The notes below the pieces were generated by a model. It was not told the origin of the DNA. It ran no database searches and saw nothing but the letters and a program-made list of their open reading frames with translations. The translations under genes and the position numbers were made by a program. DNA of 64,000 bases, taken from positions 1 through 64,000 of the forward strand of contig QHSI01000122.1 in the NCBI GenBank assembly GCA_003221515.1, read 5' to 3'. Source of the DNA: Candidatus Rokuibacteriota bacterium. GTDB taxonomy: Bacteria; Methylomirabilota; Methylomirabilia; Rokubacteriales; CSP1-6. How positions within the stretch are numbered: position 1 is the first letter of the stretch; the number at the start of each line of letters is the position of its first letter. Below, piece after piece: positions 51,049 through 58,870 of the stretch.

Positions 51049-52356
51049 TCAGGGCTCGGCGGTCATGTACTCGAGCCAGGCGGCGAACTGATTACGGATG
51101 TGGATCTCGCTGGTGCCCGTCCCGCCGCGCAGCGTGCCGTCGCGATGGGGAACGTCGCCGCCGTGGCGGCGGCCGAGATAGACCCACTCCGCGCGCGGCT
51201 CGCCGAGCCCGCGCTGGGTACGCTCGTAGACCTCCAGGTCGTCGGTGAGGACGGGCGACCCGGTGCCGTTGACGACGTTGGCGAACGCGATGGTGTCGCG
51301 GAACATCTGCTCGGGCGCCCCCTTGAGCCTGAACGAGTAGGCGTGGACGACGGTGCGGTCGACGGCGATCGGATGCACGATGCGGAGCTGGCGGAACTGG
51401 CTCATGAACGACGAGCTCGGGTAGACGATGCTGTTCCAGCGAAGCTCGGCCAGCACGCGCGCGGCGCCGTCGCGGCCGAGCCGGCGCTCGAGCGTAGCGC
51501 GGTATTCGACGAAGACCGGATGGTCGAGCGCCGGGACCAGACGACTGTCGTCGTGATAGTCGCCCATCCACGAGTGGCCGTAGGCCGCGCCCCACAGACC
51601 GGTGTTCTCCCAGACCTCCCAGGGGGCGCCGTTCTGGAGCATCTGGCGGACACCGATCTCGGAGTAGGCCCCCGTGCCGGGCGCCGACTGCTCGCGCGCC
51701 GCCCAGATCGACGAGGCGTGGACGAACGCCGGGTGCACGGCGTCGTTGTGGTTCTCGAGCACCAGCTTCCAGTTGCCCTGATACGCGTGCTTGAGCACGC
51801 CGCCCGCGACCTCGACCTCACCGTCGGGCGCGCGCTCGACGAAATCGTCGAACGACGCCCGCAGCGGACCGAGGAAGTCCAGGAGCGATGGCCCGTCGGC
51901 CGACAGCGAGGCGAAGAGGAAGCCGCGATAGACGTCGACCCGCGGCACGCGCGCGAGGCCGCCGCCGACCGTCTCGGCGACCGGGCGATCGTACCCGTCG
52001 GCCCGCGGCACGCCGCAGAGGGAGCCGTCCGTCGCGTAGGTCCAGCCGTGATACGAGCAGACGAGCTCACGCGCCGAGCCGGTGGCCGCCTCGCACACGC
52101 GCGCGCCCCGGTGAACGCAGCGGTTGACGAGCACGCGCACCGTCTCGTCCGTGTGGCGGATCACGATCACCGACTCCCGGCCCATCCTGGTCGTGAAGAA
52201 GTCGCCCGGGCTCCGGACCTGGCTCTCGTGTCCCAGGACGAGCCAGGCGCGCCCGAAGATCCGGTCCATCTCGAGCTCGAACAGCACGGGATCGGTGTAG
52301 ACCGTACGGTGGACGCGGTCGGACCGGACCAGGTCCTTGATGGATCGGGCGTTCAT
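51049..52356 (-). CDS. Rieske non-haem iron oxygenase, alpha (catalytic) subunit
   Basis: A 435-residue terminal oxygenase. The Rieske [2Fe-2S] ligands are CVH in NRCVHRGARVCE and CxxH in LVCSYHGWTYATDG. The mononuclear iron facial triad region is WKLVLENHNDAVHPAFVHASS (His and His with Asp), the Asp bridging site being in ENHND. It adds both atoms of O2 to an arene, or monooxygenates one. No ferredoxin or reductase gene is adjacent. A TACAAT box lies 8 bases before the ATG. Confidence 0.92.
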   Translation of the reverse strand: MNARSIKDLVRSDRVHRTVYTDPVLFELEMDRIFGRAWLVLGHESQVRSPGDFFTTRMGRESVIVIRHTDETVRVLVNRCVHRGARVCEAATGSARELVCSYHGWTYATDGSLCGVPRADGYDRPVAETVGGGLARVPRVDVYRGFLFASLSADGPSLLDFLGPLRASFDDFVERAPDGEVEVAGGVLKHAYQGNWKLVLENHNDAVHPAFVHASSIWAAREQSAPGTGAYSEIGVRQMLQNGAPWEVWENTGLWGAAYGHSWMGDYHDDSRLVPALDHPVFVEYRATLERRLGRDGAARVLAELRWNSIVYPSSSFMSQFRQLRIVHPIAVDRTVVHAYSFRLKGAPEQMFRDTIAFANVVNGTGSPVLTDDLEVYERTQRGLGEPRAEWVYLGRRHGGDVPHRDGTLRGGTGTSEIHIRNQFAAWLEYMTAEP

Positions 52357-52364
52357 GGAAGTGT

Positions 52365-52370
52365 ATTGTA
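52365..52370 (-). promoter_or_regulatory. Likely -10 box (TACAAT) for the Rieske operon, leaderless arrangement
   Basis: TACAAT on minus (5 of 6 consensus) ends eight bases before the ATG at 52356, and there is no Shine-Dalgarno sequence, so transcription would start at about the start codon. The divergent gap to the enolase-superfamily gene is only 44 bases. Confidence 0.4.
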
Positions 52371-52400
52371 GGCGACCACAACCTCGAAGGAGAGAGCCCG

Positions 52401-53489
52401 ATGAAGATCACCCACCTGACCACTCGCGCGCTGCGCACGCCGGCCGATAACCCGCTCGTGGTGGGCCTTCCCGCCTCCGCCGACACGCGTGACTTCGTCA
52501 CGCTCGAGCTCGGCACCGACCAGGGGCTGACCGGCATCGGCCTGACGTTCTTCGGCGGCGCGCTGAACCCGGCGCTCAAGGTCGCGGTGGACGAGCTCGC
52601 CCGCCTCACCGTGGGCGAGGATCCCACGCAGGTCGAAGCCATCACCGGCAAGCTCCGGCGCGCCGCCGGCAGCTCGGGCCCGGGCGGCATCTTCACGCTG
52701 GCGCTCTCCGCGGTCGACATGGCCTGCTGGGACCTCAAGGGCAAGGCCGTCGGCCAGTCCGTGTGTGCGCTGCTCGGCGGCCTGCGCGACCGCGTTGCGA
52801 CCTACGCGAGCGGCGCGCTCATGCGCCCGCATCCGGTCGACTATCTCGCCAAGGCCGGGCCGCGCCTGCGCGATCAGGGCTTCCGCCAAATGAAAATGCA
52901 GTGTGGGAGCGAGCCGACCGTCGCGGCCTCTATCGAGCGCGTTCGTGTCATGCGTGAAGCCATCGGTCCCGACATCGACCTGATGTGCGACATCAACCAG
53001 CTCTGGAGCGTGAACCAGGCCATCGAGATCGGGCGACGCATCGAGCCCTATCACCTCTTCTGGCTCGAGGATCCGACCACCCACGATGACTATCCCGGCA
53101 TGGCGCGAATCGCCGACGCGCTGACGACGCCGATCGCCGCCGGCGAGTACCACTATGGCATCGTCCCATTCCGCCACCTGCTCGAGGCGCGCTCGATCGA
53201 CATCGTGATGATCGATCTCCTGCGGGTCGGCGGGATCACGCAGTGGATGAAGGTCGCCGGCATGGCCGAGGCGTTCAACCTGCCGGTGGTGAGCCATCTG
53301 GTCCCGGAGATCCACGTGCACCTCGTCGCGGCGATCCCGAACGGGCTCACCGTCGAGTACATGCCGTGGACGCTCCGGCTCTTCGAGGAGACGCCGGCGA
53401 TCGAGAAGGGCCAGCTCGTGGTGCCGAAAAAGCCGGGCCTGGGGCTCGCGTTCGATCAGGCCGCGCTCAAGCGCTATCAGGTCGGCTGA
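52401..53489 (+). CDS. Enolase-superfamily enzyme (mandelate racemase/muconate lactonizing-like)
   Basis: A 362-residue two-domain enzyme. A capping domain (to about 125) precedes the barrel with the Kx K motif RQMKMQCG (about 160), metal ligands Asp in DIDLMCDINQLWS, Glu in FWLEDPTTHDD and Glu in IAAGEYHYG, and a late His in LPVVSHLVPEIHVHL. The KxK-type second Lys plus His acid suggest the mandelate-racemase subgroup of acid-sugar dehydratases or racemases. The ATG has GAAGGAGAGAGCCCG. Confidence 0.87.
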   Translation: MKITHLTTRALRTPADNPLVVGLPASADTRDFVTLELGTDQGLTGIGLTFFGGALNPALKVAVDELARLTVGEDPTQVEAITGKLRRAAGSSGPGGIFTLALSAVDMACWDLKGKAVGQSVCALLGGLRDRVATYASGALMRPHPVDYLAKAGPRLRDQGFRQMKMQCGSEPTVAASIERVRVMREAIGPDIDLMCDINQLWSVNQAIEIGRRIEPYHLFWLEDPTTHDDYPGMARIADALTTPIAAGEYHYGIVPFRHLLEARSIDIVMIDLLRVGGITQWMKVAGMAEAFNLPVVSHLVPEIHVHLVAAIPNGLTVEYMPWTLRLFEETPAIEKGQLVVPKKPGLGLAFDQAALKRYQVG

Positions 53490-53527
53490 GTCGGCCGCGC
53501 GCGATTCCGACTTCGGGAAAAGTCTGC

Positions 53528-53533
53528 TAGGGT
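53528..53533 (+). promoter_or_regulatory. Possible -10 (TAGGGT) for a leaderless start at 53541
   Basis: TAGGGT lies seven bases before the ATG; a TTCCGA stands 17 bases upstream of it (53505-53510). No ribosome site is present. If used, the transcript would begin at the start codon. Confidence 0.4.
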
Positions 53534-53540
53534 AGCCCGC

Positions 53541-55064
53541 ATGGGCGCCGGCACGTTCACCGTCTACGACATGATGAGCCGCGGAGCGATGCTCCATCGC
53601 GACGCGCCGGCGCTGATCCACGGCTCACGACCGGTGTCGTTCGGGCAGCTGCTTCACCGAGTCGACGCGCTGGCCGCCGGGCTCGCCGGGCTCGGGCTCG
53701 TCAAGGGCGATCGGATCTGCGTGCTCGCGCAGAACGACGTCGGCTACGTCGAGCTGTACGGCGCGTGCGCGCGCCAGGGCATCGTCGCCTATCCGATCAA
53801 CTGGCGGCTGACGGCCGCGGAAGTCGAGCGCGTCGTCGAGCGCGCCGGGCCGAAGATGATGGTGGCCGACGCGTCCACCATGTCGGTGGTGGGCGAGTGG
53901 CCGCGGACCCAGCGCGCGATCAGCCACTGGTACCAGCTCGGCGACGACGTCCCCGCGCCGGGCTTCCAGGCGCTCTCGAGCCTCTATCGCGAGGGCGCGG
54001 CGCCGCCCGCCCCAGATCTGTCGGGAGACGACGCCTTCGCGGTCATCTCCACCGCCGCCGTCGACGTGATTCCGCGGGGCGCCGTGCTCACGCACGCCAA
54101 CGTCATCACCGCTTCGCTCGTCGTGGCGGGGGCACTCGGCTTCACCGCGACCGACCGCTACCTGCTGGCGCTGCCGCTGTTCCACATCACGGCGCTCGGC
54201 AATCTCATCACCCACATGCACGCCGGCGGCGCGAGCGTGGTCGTCGCCCGGTACGACGCGGAAGAAGCGGTGCGCCTGATCGACGCGCATCGGGTCACCC
54301 ACGTTTCCGATTTTCCGCCGGTGCTGACGACCCTGCTCGACGCCGCGCAGAAGCTCGGCAGCAAGCTGACCAGTCTCACGCACGTGTCCGGGCTGGACGC
54401 GCCCCAGACCATCCAGCGCTTGCACGAGCAGACCGGCGCCCAGTTCTGGACGGGCTTCGGCCAGTCCGAGACCACGGGGTTCGTGAGCATCCAGCGCGTG
54501 CGCGACAAGCCCGGCGCCGCCGGAAAGCCGATCGCCGTGTGCCAGGTGCGGCTCGTCGACGACGACGATCGCGAGGTGCCCACCGGCGCGCCCGGCGAGA
54601 TCGTCGTCCGAGGGCCCCTGGTGTTCCAGGGCTACTTCGGCCAGCCGGACGTCACCGCCTACACGCTGCGCAACGGCTGGCATCACACGGGCGACGTGGG
54701 CCGGTTCGACGACGACGGTTGGCTCTACTACGTCAAGCGCAAGCCCGAGAAGGAGCTGATCAAGCCGGGCGGCGAGAACGTGTACCCGGCCGAGGTCGAG
54801 TCGGTGATCATGCAGATGGAGGGGGTGAGCGGCGTGTGCGTCTACGGCATCCCCGATGTGCGGTGGGGCGAGGCGATCAAGGCGGTCGTCGAGACGCGCC
54901 CGGCCGGCCGCTACACGACGCAACAGGTGAGCGAGTTCGTCGGCGCGCGGATCGCGCGATTCAAGCGCCCGACCAGCGTCGCGTTCACCGACGCCCTGCC
55001 CCGCGCCGTCGATGGCAGCGTGGACCGCGACGCGGTGAAGAGCCGCTGGGGCAACGAGGCGTGA
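53541..55064 (+). CDS. AMP-binding (acyl-CoA ligase-like) protein with eroded catalytic motifs
   Basis: A 507-residue ANL-family protein. Kept motifs: a nucleotide-pocket GFGQSETTGFVS (A5), WHHTGDVGRFDDDGWLYYVKRKPEKELIKPGGENVYPAEVE (A7-A8). Altered motifs: the P-loop (normally TSGTTGxPKG) reads ISTAAVDVIPRGAVLTH, so the Thr/Gly-rich loop is lost and Lys is Arg; the A10 motif, PRxxxGKxxR, reads PRAVDGSVDRD, with Ser where the adenylation Lys should be. Such a protein may not adenylate normally. A GTGA overlap joins its end to the molybdoenzyme relic. Confidence 0.85.
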   Translation: MGAGTFTVYDMMSRGAMLHRDAPALIHGSRPVSFGQLLHRVDALAAGLAGLGLVKGDRICVLAQNDVGYVELYGACARQGIVAYPINWRLTAAEVERVVERAGPKMMVADASTMSVVGEWPRTQRAISHWYQLGDDVPAPGFQALSSLYREGAAPPAPDLSGDDAFAVISTAAVDVIPRGAVLTHANVITASLVVAGALGFTATDRYLLALPLFHITALGNLITHMHAGGASVVVARYDAEEAVRLIDAHRVTHVSDFPPVLTTLLDAAQKLGSKLTSLTHVSGLDAPQTIQRLHEQTGAQFWTGFGQSETTGFVSIQRVRDKPGAAGKPIAVCQVRLVDDDDREVPTGAPGEIVVRGPLVFQGYFGQPDVTAYTLRNGWHHTGDVGRFDDDGWLYYVKRKPEKELIKPGGENVYPAEVESVIMQMEGVSGVCVYGIPDVRWGEAIKAVVETRPAGRYTTQQVSEFVGARIARFKRPTSVAFTDALPRAVDGSVDRDAVKSRWGNEA

Positions 55065-55172
55065 GCGCTCGCCCGATCGTCTACGAGACGCCGCGGGTCG
55101 CGCCGAGACCGGGCGAATCGGTCGTCACCAGCCCGTGCGGCCACAACTGCGGCGGCCGCTGCGTGGTCAATG
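55061..55172 (+). pseudogene. N-terminal relic of a molybdopterin oxidoreductase ([4Fe-4S] motif)
   Basis: GTG at 55061 overlaps the ligase stop and begins VSARPIVYETPRVAP RPGESVVTSPCGHNCGGRCVVNV. The CxHNCGGRC block is the Cys motif that opens many DMSO-reductase-family enzymes carrying an N-terminal [4Fe-4S] cluster. After about 37 codons the likeness ends (PRPLHPRSHRNRG), and the permease gene starts at 55224. So only the first domain's beginning remains. It shows that a second molybdoenzyme was once coded here. Confidence 0.65.
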
Positions 55173-55223
55173 TTCCTCGACCACTTCATCCGCGGTCTCA
55201 CCGCAACCGGGGCAAGCTGACCC

Positions 55224-56186
55224 ATGGAGCCGGGACTGAGAACCTACGTCCTCAAGCGCGTCGGCTTCGCCGTGCTGATGCTCGTCGGCGTCTCGATCAT
55301 CCTGTTCACGATCATGCGATTGGCTCCGGGCGGGCCGGAAGCGGTGTTGATCGGGGGCGAGTTCTCCCAGGAGGCCGCCGCGCAGATCCGCCAGCGGCTG
55401 GGCCTCGACCGGCCGCTGGCGCTCCAGTATCTCGGCTGGGCCGGCGCGGCCCTGCGCGGCGATCTCGGTCGCTCGTTCAAGACCGGTGATCCCGTCGCCG
55501 CGCTGATCCTCGATCGCCTCGGCCCGACCGTCCAGCTCACGTTCGGCGCGCTCGTCCTGGCGCTCGTCGTCGCGGTCCCGCTCGGCGTGCTCGCGGCGGT
55601 CCGGCGCGGCACGATCTGGGACACGCTCGGCTCGGCGGTCGCGCTCTTCGGCGTGTCGTTTCCGAGCTTCTGGCTGGGCATCATGCTGATCCTCCTCTTC
55701 TCCGAGGTCTTTCACTGGCTGCCGCCGTCGGGGCTGAGCGAGTACGGTCGGGAGGCGGACCTGTCCGCGCGTGTGCGGCACGCGATCCTGCCGACGCTGA
55801 CGCTCGGCCTGATCCAGATGGCGTCGTTCATGCGCTTCACGCGCTCGAGTCTGCTGGAGGTGCTGCGTCAGGACTACGTGCGGACCGCGCGCGCCAAGGG
55901 GCTCGGCGGCGGCCGTGTCGTCTGGCGCCACGCGCTCCGCAATGCACTGATTCCCGTCGTGACGGTGGTGGGCCTCTCGCTGCCGACGCTGGTCGGTGGC
56001 GCCGTGCTCACCGAGACCGTCTTCGCCTGGCCGGGGATCGGACGCCTCGCGGTCGGCGCCGTCTTCGAGCGCGACTATCCCGTGATCATGGGAGTCAACC
56101 TCATGGTCGCCACCGTCGTGATCAGCGCGAACCTCCTCACCGATCTCGCCTACTGCGTGATCGATCCGCGGATCTCCTACCGGTGA
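55224..56186 (+). CDS. ABC transporter permease, DppB/OppB type
   Basis: A 320-residue permease with first helix YVLKRVGFAVLMLVGVSIILFTIM, RLGLDRPLALQYLGWAGAALRGDLGRSF, EAA loop RAKGLGGGRVVWRHALRN and a terminal YCVIDPRISYR. Its stop overlaps the next permease start (GTGA). The set B-C-binding protein (55224-58714) lacks ATPase genes, so these are supplied from elsewhere or shared with another system. Confidence 0.92.
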   Translation: MEPGLRTYVLKRVGFAVLMLVGVSIILFTIMRLAPGGPEAVLIGGEFSQEAAAQIRQRLGLDRPLALQYLGWAGAALRGDLGRSFKTGDPVAALILDRLGPTVQLTFGALVLALVVAVPLGVLAAVRRGTIWDTLGSAVALFGVSFPSFWLGIMLILLFSEVFHWLPPSGLSEYGREADLSARVRHAILPTLTLGLIQMASFMRFTRSSLLEVLRQDYVRTARAKGLGGGRVVWRHALRNALIPVVTVVGLSLPTLVGGAVLTETVFAWPGIGRLAVGAVFERDYPVIMGVNLMVATVVISANLLTDLAYCVIDPRISYR

Positions 56187-57046
56187 CGATGCCCGCGCGC
56201 CCGGAGCGGCCGTCGGTCGCCCGTCGGTTCGCACGCCATCGGCGCGGTCTCGTCGGCGGCGTGGTCGTCGCCGTGATGCTCGTGGCCGGCTCGCTGGCGC
56301 CGGTGCTGGCGCCCCAGAGCTACTCCGCGCAATCCCTGCTGAATCGACTGAAGCCGCCGAGCGCCACGCACTGGCTCGGGACCGACGGCTTCGGCCGCGA
56401 CGTCCTGAGCCGGGTGATCTGGGGCAGTCGCGTCTCGCTCGAGATCGGCCTCGTCGCCACCACGCTGGCGCTCGTCGTGGGCACCGCGGTGGGCAGCGTC
56501 GCCGGCTATTTCGGCGGCGCGACCGACACCGCGATCATGCGCGCCGCCGACGTCTTCCTGTCGGTCCCGGCGCTGTTCCTGATCCTCATCGTTGTCGCGC
56601 TCTTCGGCGCCAGCCTCGCCAACACCGCGCTGGTCATCGCGCTCGTCACCTGGGCGCCGGTCGGGCGCATCGTGCGCAGCGAGTGCCTGAGCCTTCGCAA
56701 CCGCGATTTCGTCCACGCGGCTGCCGCGCTGGGGGCCGGGCACGCGCGCATCCTGGGGCGCCACCTGCTGGTGAACGCGCTGCCCATCGTCATCGTCCAG
56801 GCCAGTCTTCTGCTGGGCCAGACGATCCTGATCGAATCCGGCTTGAGCTATCTTGGGCTCGGCGCCCAGCCCCCACTGCCGAGCTGGGGCAACATGGTGG
56901 TCGAAGGACGGCAGTTCCTGGCCTCGGCCTGGTGGATCGCGACCTTCCCCGGGCTCGCCATCTTCGTCACGGTGCTGGGATTCAACCTGTTCGGCGACGG
57001 ACTGCGCGACGCGTCGGATCCGACGTTGCGCGGGCACGCGCCGTAG
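56183..57046 (+). CDS. ABC transporter permease, DppC/OppC type
   Basis: A 287-residue permease from GTG 56183 (ATG 56189 is an alternative). Arg-rich N-terminus, one helix (LVGGVVVAVMLVAGSLAPVLA), the HWLGTDGFGRDVLSRVIWGSR block, EAA loop AAALGAGHARILGRHLLVN and SYLGLGAQPPLPSWGNMV near the end. Pairs with the DppB-type product. Confidence 0.92.
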   Translation: MTMPARPERPSVARRFARHRRGLVGGVVVAVMLVAGSLAPVLAPQSYSAQSLLNRLKPPSATHWLGTDGFGRDVLSRVIWGSRVSLEIGLVATTLALVVGTAVGSVAGYFGGATDTAIMRAADVFLSVPALFLILIVVALFGASLANTALVIALVTWAPVGRIVRSECLSLRNRDFVHAAAALGAGHARILGRHLLVNALPIVIVQASLLLGQTILIESGLSYLGLGAQPPLPSWGNMVVEGRQFLASAWWIATFPGLAIFVTVLGFNLFGDGLRDASDPTLRGHAP

Positions 57047-57088
57047 CTCACGGATGTGCGCGCTGCTAAGAATGGAGGCTCGACGGTG

Positions 57089-58714
57089 ATGCTCCACGCC
57101 ACCCTGCTGGTCCTACTCGTCGCCATCATCGGCCTCACGCCCACGGCGAGTCGGGCCGCCGGCAAGGACTTCGTCATCGGGCTCAGCGGCGATGCCACGT
57201 CGCTCAACCCGGTCGTGGCCACCGACGGCCAGTCCTACATCGCCGAGTGGCCCCTCTTCGACAGCCTGGTCGAGCTCGATCAAGGCCTCAACGTCAAGCC
57301 GCTCCTGGCCGAGTCGTGGGAGGTGTCCCGCGACGGGCTCACGTACACGTTCAAGCTCAAGCGCGGCGTGAAGTGGCACGACGGCAAGCCCTTCAGCGCC
57401 CGCGACGTGGCCTTCACGTTCTATTCGGTCCTCGACCCAAAGGTGACCACGCCGCATCGCGCCTACTTCGACGCGCTCGCCGGGTTCCCCGAGCTGACGG
57501 CCAAGGAGAATCCCAAGCGGCCGGAGGAGCTGGCCGTCCGTCCCATCGAGGTCGTCGACGACCACACCGTACGCTTCCGGCTGCGCTATCCGTCGGGCTC
57601 GTTCCTGGCCGTGCTCGTCAACCCACGCGCCGGGATCGTGCCGGAGCATTTGCTCAAGGGGGTCGATCTGAACACCGCCGAGTTCAATCGCCGGCCGATC
57701 GGGACCGGTCCATTCAAGCTCGTCGAGTGGCGGCGCGGCGAACGTCTGGTGATGGAGGCCAACACCCAGTACCACGGCGGACGCCCGGCCCTCGACCACT
57801 TGATCTTCCGAATCATCCCCGACAGCGTCGTGCTGCTCCAGGAGCTTCGCGCCGGTGGCGTCGACTTCATCGAGAACCCGCCGCTCACCGAAGTCGCGCG
57901 GCTCAAGCGGACGCCGACCCTCAAGGTGCTCGTGGCCGACAACACCTCGTACACCTACTTCGGCTGGCGCCAGGACCTGGCGCCGTTCACCGACGTCCGC
58001 GTGCGCCGCGCGCTCTATCACGCGATCGACGTGCCGAGCATCGTCCGCGAGGTGCTCCAGGGCTACGCCGCCGTCTCCACCGGCCAGTTCCCACCGTCGA
58101 GCTGGGCGTTCGACCCGAGCGTGAAGCCGTACGCCTACGATCCGGCGCGCGCCAAGGCGCTCCTGGCCGAGGCCGGCTTCAAGCCCGGCGCCGACGGCGT
58201 GCTGACCAAGGACGGCAAGCGGTTCAGCTTCTCGGTACGTCACGATCAAGCCAACCAGAGCGTGAAGGACACCGCGGTCATCGTGCAGGAGTTTCTGAAG
58301 CGCGTCGGCGTCGAGGCGCATCTGGAGCCGCTCGACTGGCCGACCTTCGTGAAAAAGCTCTTCGCCTCGGACTTCGAGGGCATCGTCGTCGGCTGGACCA
58401 ATCACCACGATCCCGACCCGTTCGCCTACACCATCTGGCACTCGAGTCAGTGGAAGGGCCGCAACTTCGCCCACTACAAAAATCCAAAAGTGGACGAGGC
58501 GCTGGAGGCGGCGCGCCGCTCGGGCGTCACGGCCGAGCGCAAGAAGCACTACGCGGAGTTCTCGAAGGTCCTGATGGAGGACGCGCCATACGTCTTCCTC
58601 TACTTCCCGCAGCAGGTGTACGTGACGCGCGCAGGCTACGAGGGGTTCGTGCCGATTCCCACGTTCGCCGGGATCTATCAGTCGCTGAAGGGCGTGCGCT
58701 GGACGGGGAGGTAG
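57089..58714 (+). CDS. ABC transporter substrate-binding protein, family 5
   Basis: A 541-residue binding protein. ATG 57089 (or GTG 57086) follows GGAGGCTCGAC; an upstream GTG at 57056 would precede the ribosome site. Signal peptide LHATLLVLLVAIIGLTPTASRA, then IGLSGDATSLNPVVATDGQSYIAEWPLFDSLVELD and LLAESWEVSRDGLTYTFKLKRGVKWHDGKPFSARDVAFTF, the core family-5 signature. KPYAYDPARAKALLAEAGF and DDPDPFAYTIWHSSQWKGRN-like DPDPFAYTIWHSSQWKG are further markers. Operon partner of the two permeases just before it. Confidence 0.9.
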   Translation: MLHATLLVLLVAIIGLTPTASRAAGKDFVIGLSGDATSLNPVVATDGQSYIAEWPLFDSLVELDQGLNVKPLLAESWEVSRDGLTYTFKLKRGVKWHDGKPFSARDVAFTFYSVLDPKVTTPHRAYFDALAGFPELTAKENPKRPEELAVRPIEVVDDHTVRFRLRYPSGSFLAVLVNPRAGIVPEHLLKGVDLNTAEFNRRPIGTGPFKLVEWRRGERLVMEANTQYHGGRPALDHLIFRIIPDSVVLLQELRAGGVDFIENPPLTEVARLKRTPTLKVLVADNTSYTYFGWRQDLAPFTDVRVRRALYHAIDVPSIVREVLQGYAAVSTGQFPPSSWAFDPSVKPYAYDPARAKALLAEAGFKPGADGVLTKDGKRFSFSVRHDQANQSVKDTAVIVQEFLKRVGVEAHLEPLDWPTFVKKLFASDFEGIVVGWTNHHDPDPFAYTIWHSSQWKGRNFAHYKNPKVDEALEAARRSGVTAERKKHYAEFSKVLMEDAPYVFLYFPQQVYVTRAGYEGFVPIPTFAGIYQSLKGVRWTGR

Positions 58715-58870
58715 TCCTCGGCCCGCCGGGGCTCAGTCGTACTTTCCACTCGGATCGCCGTATCGCATCGGCCCGCTGGATCGCCGCCATTCCGCGGTGA
58801 CCGGCGCCGACGCTTGCGCCTCGGCCCGTCGGGGCGCTAGAGTCAGCGCGGCTCCAAGGGGGGAACTTCT

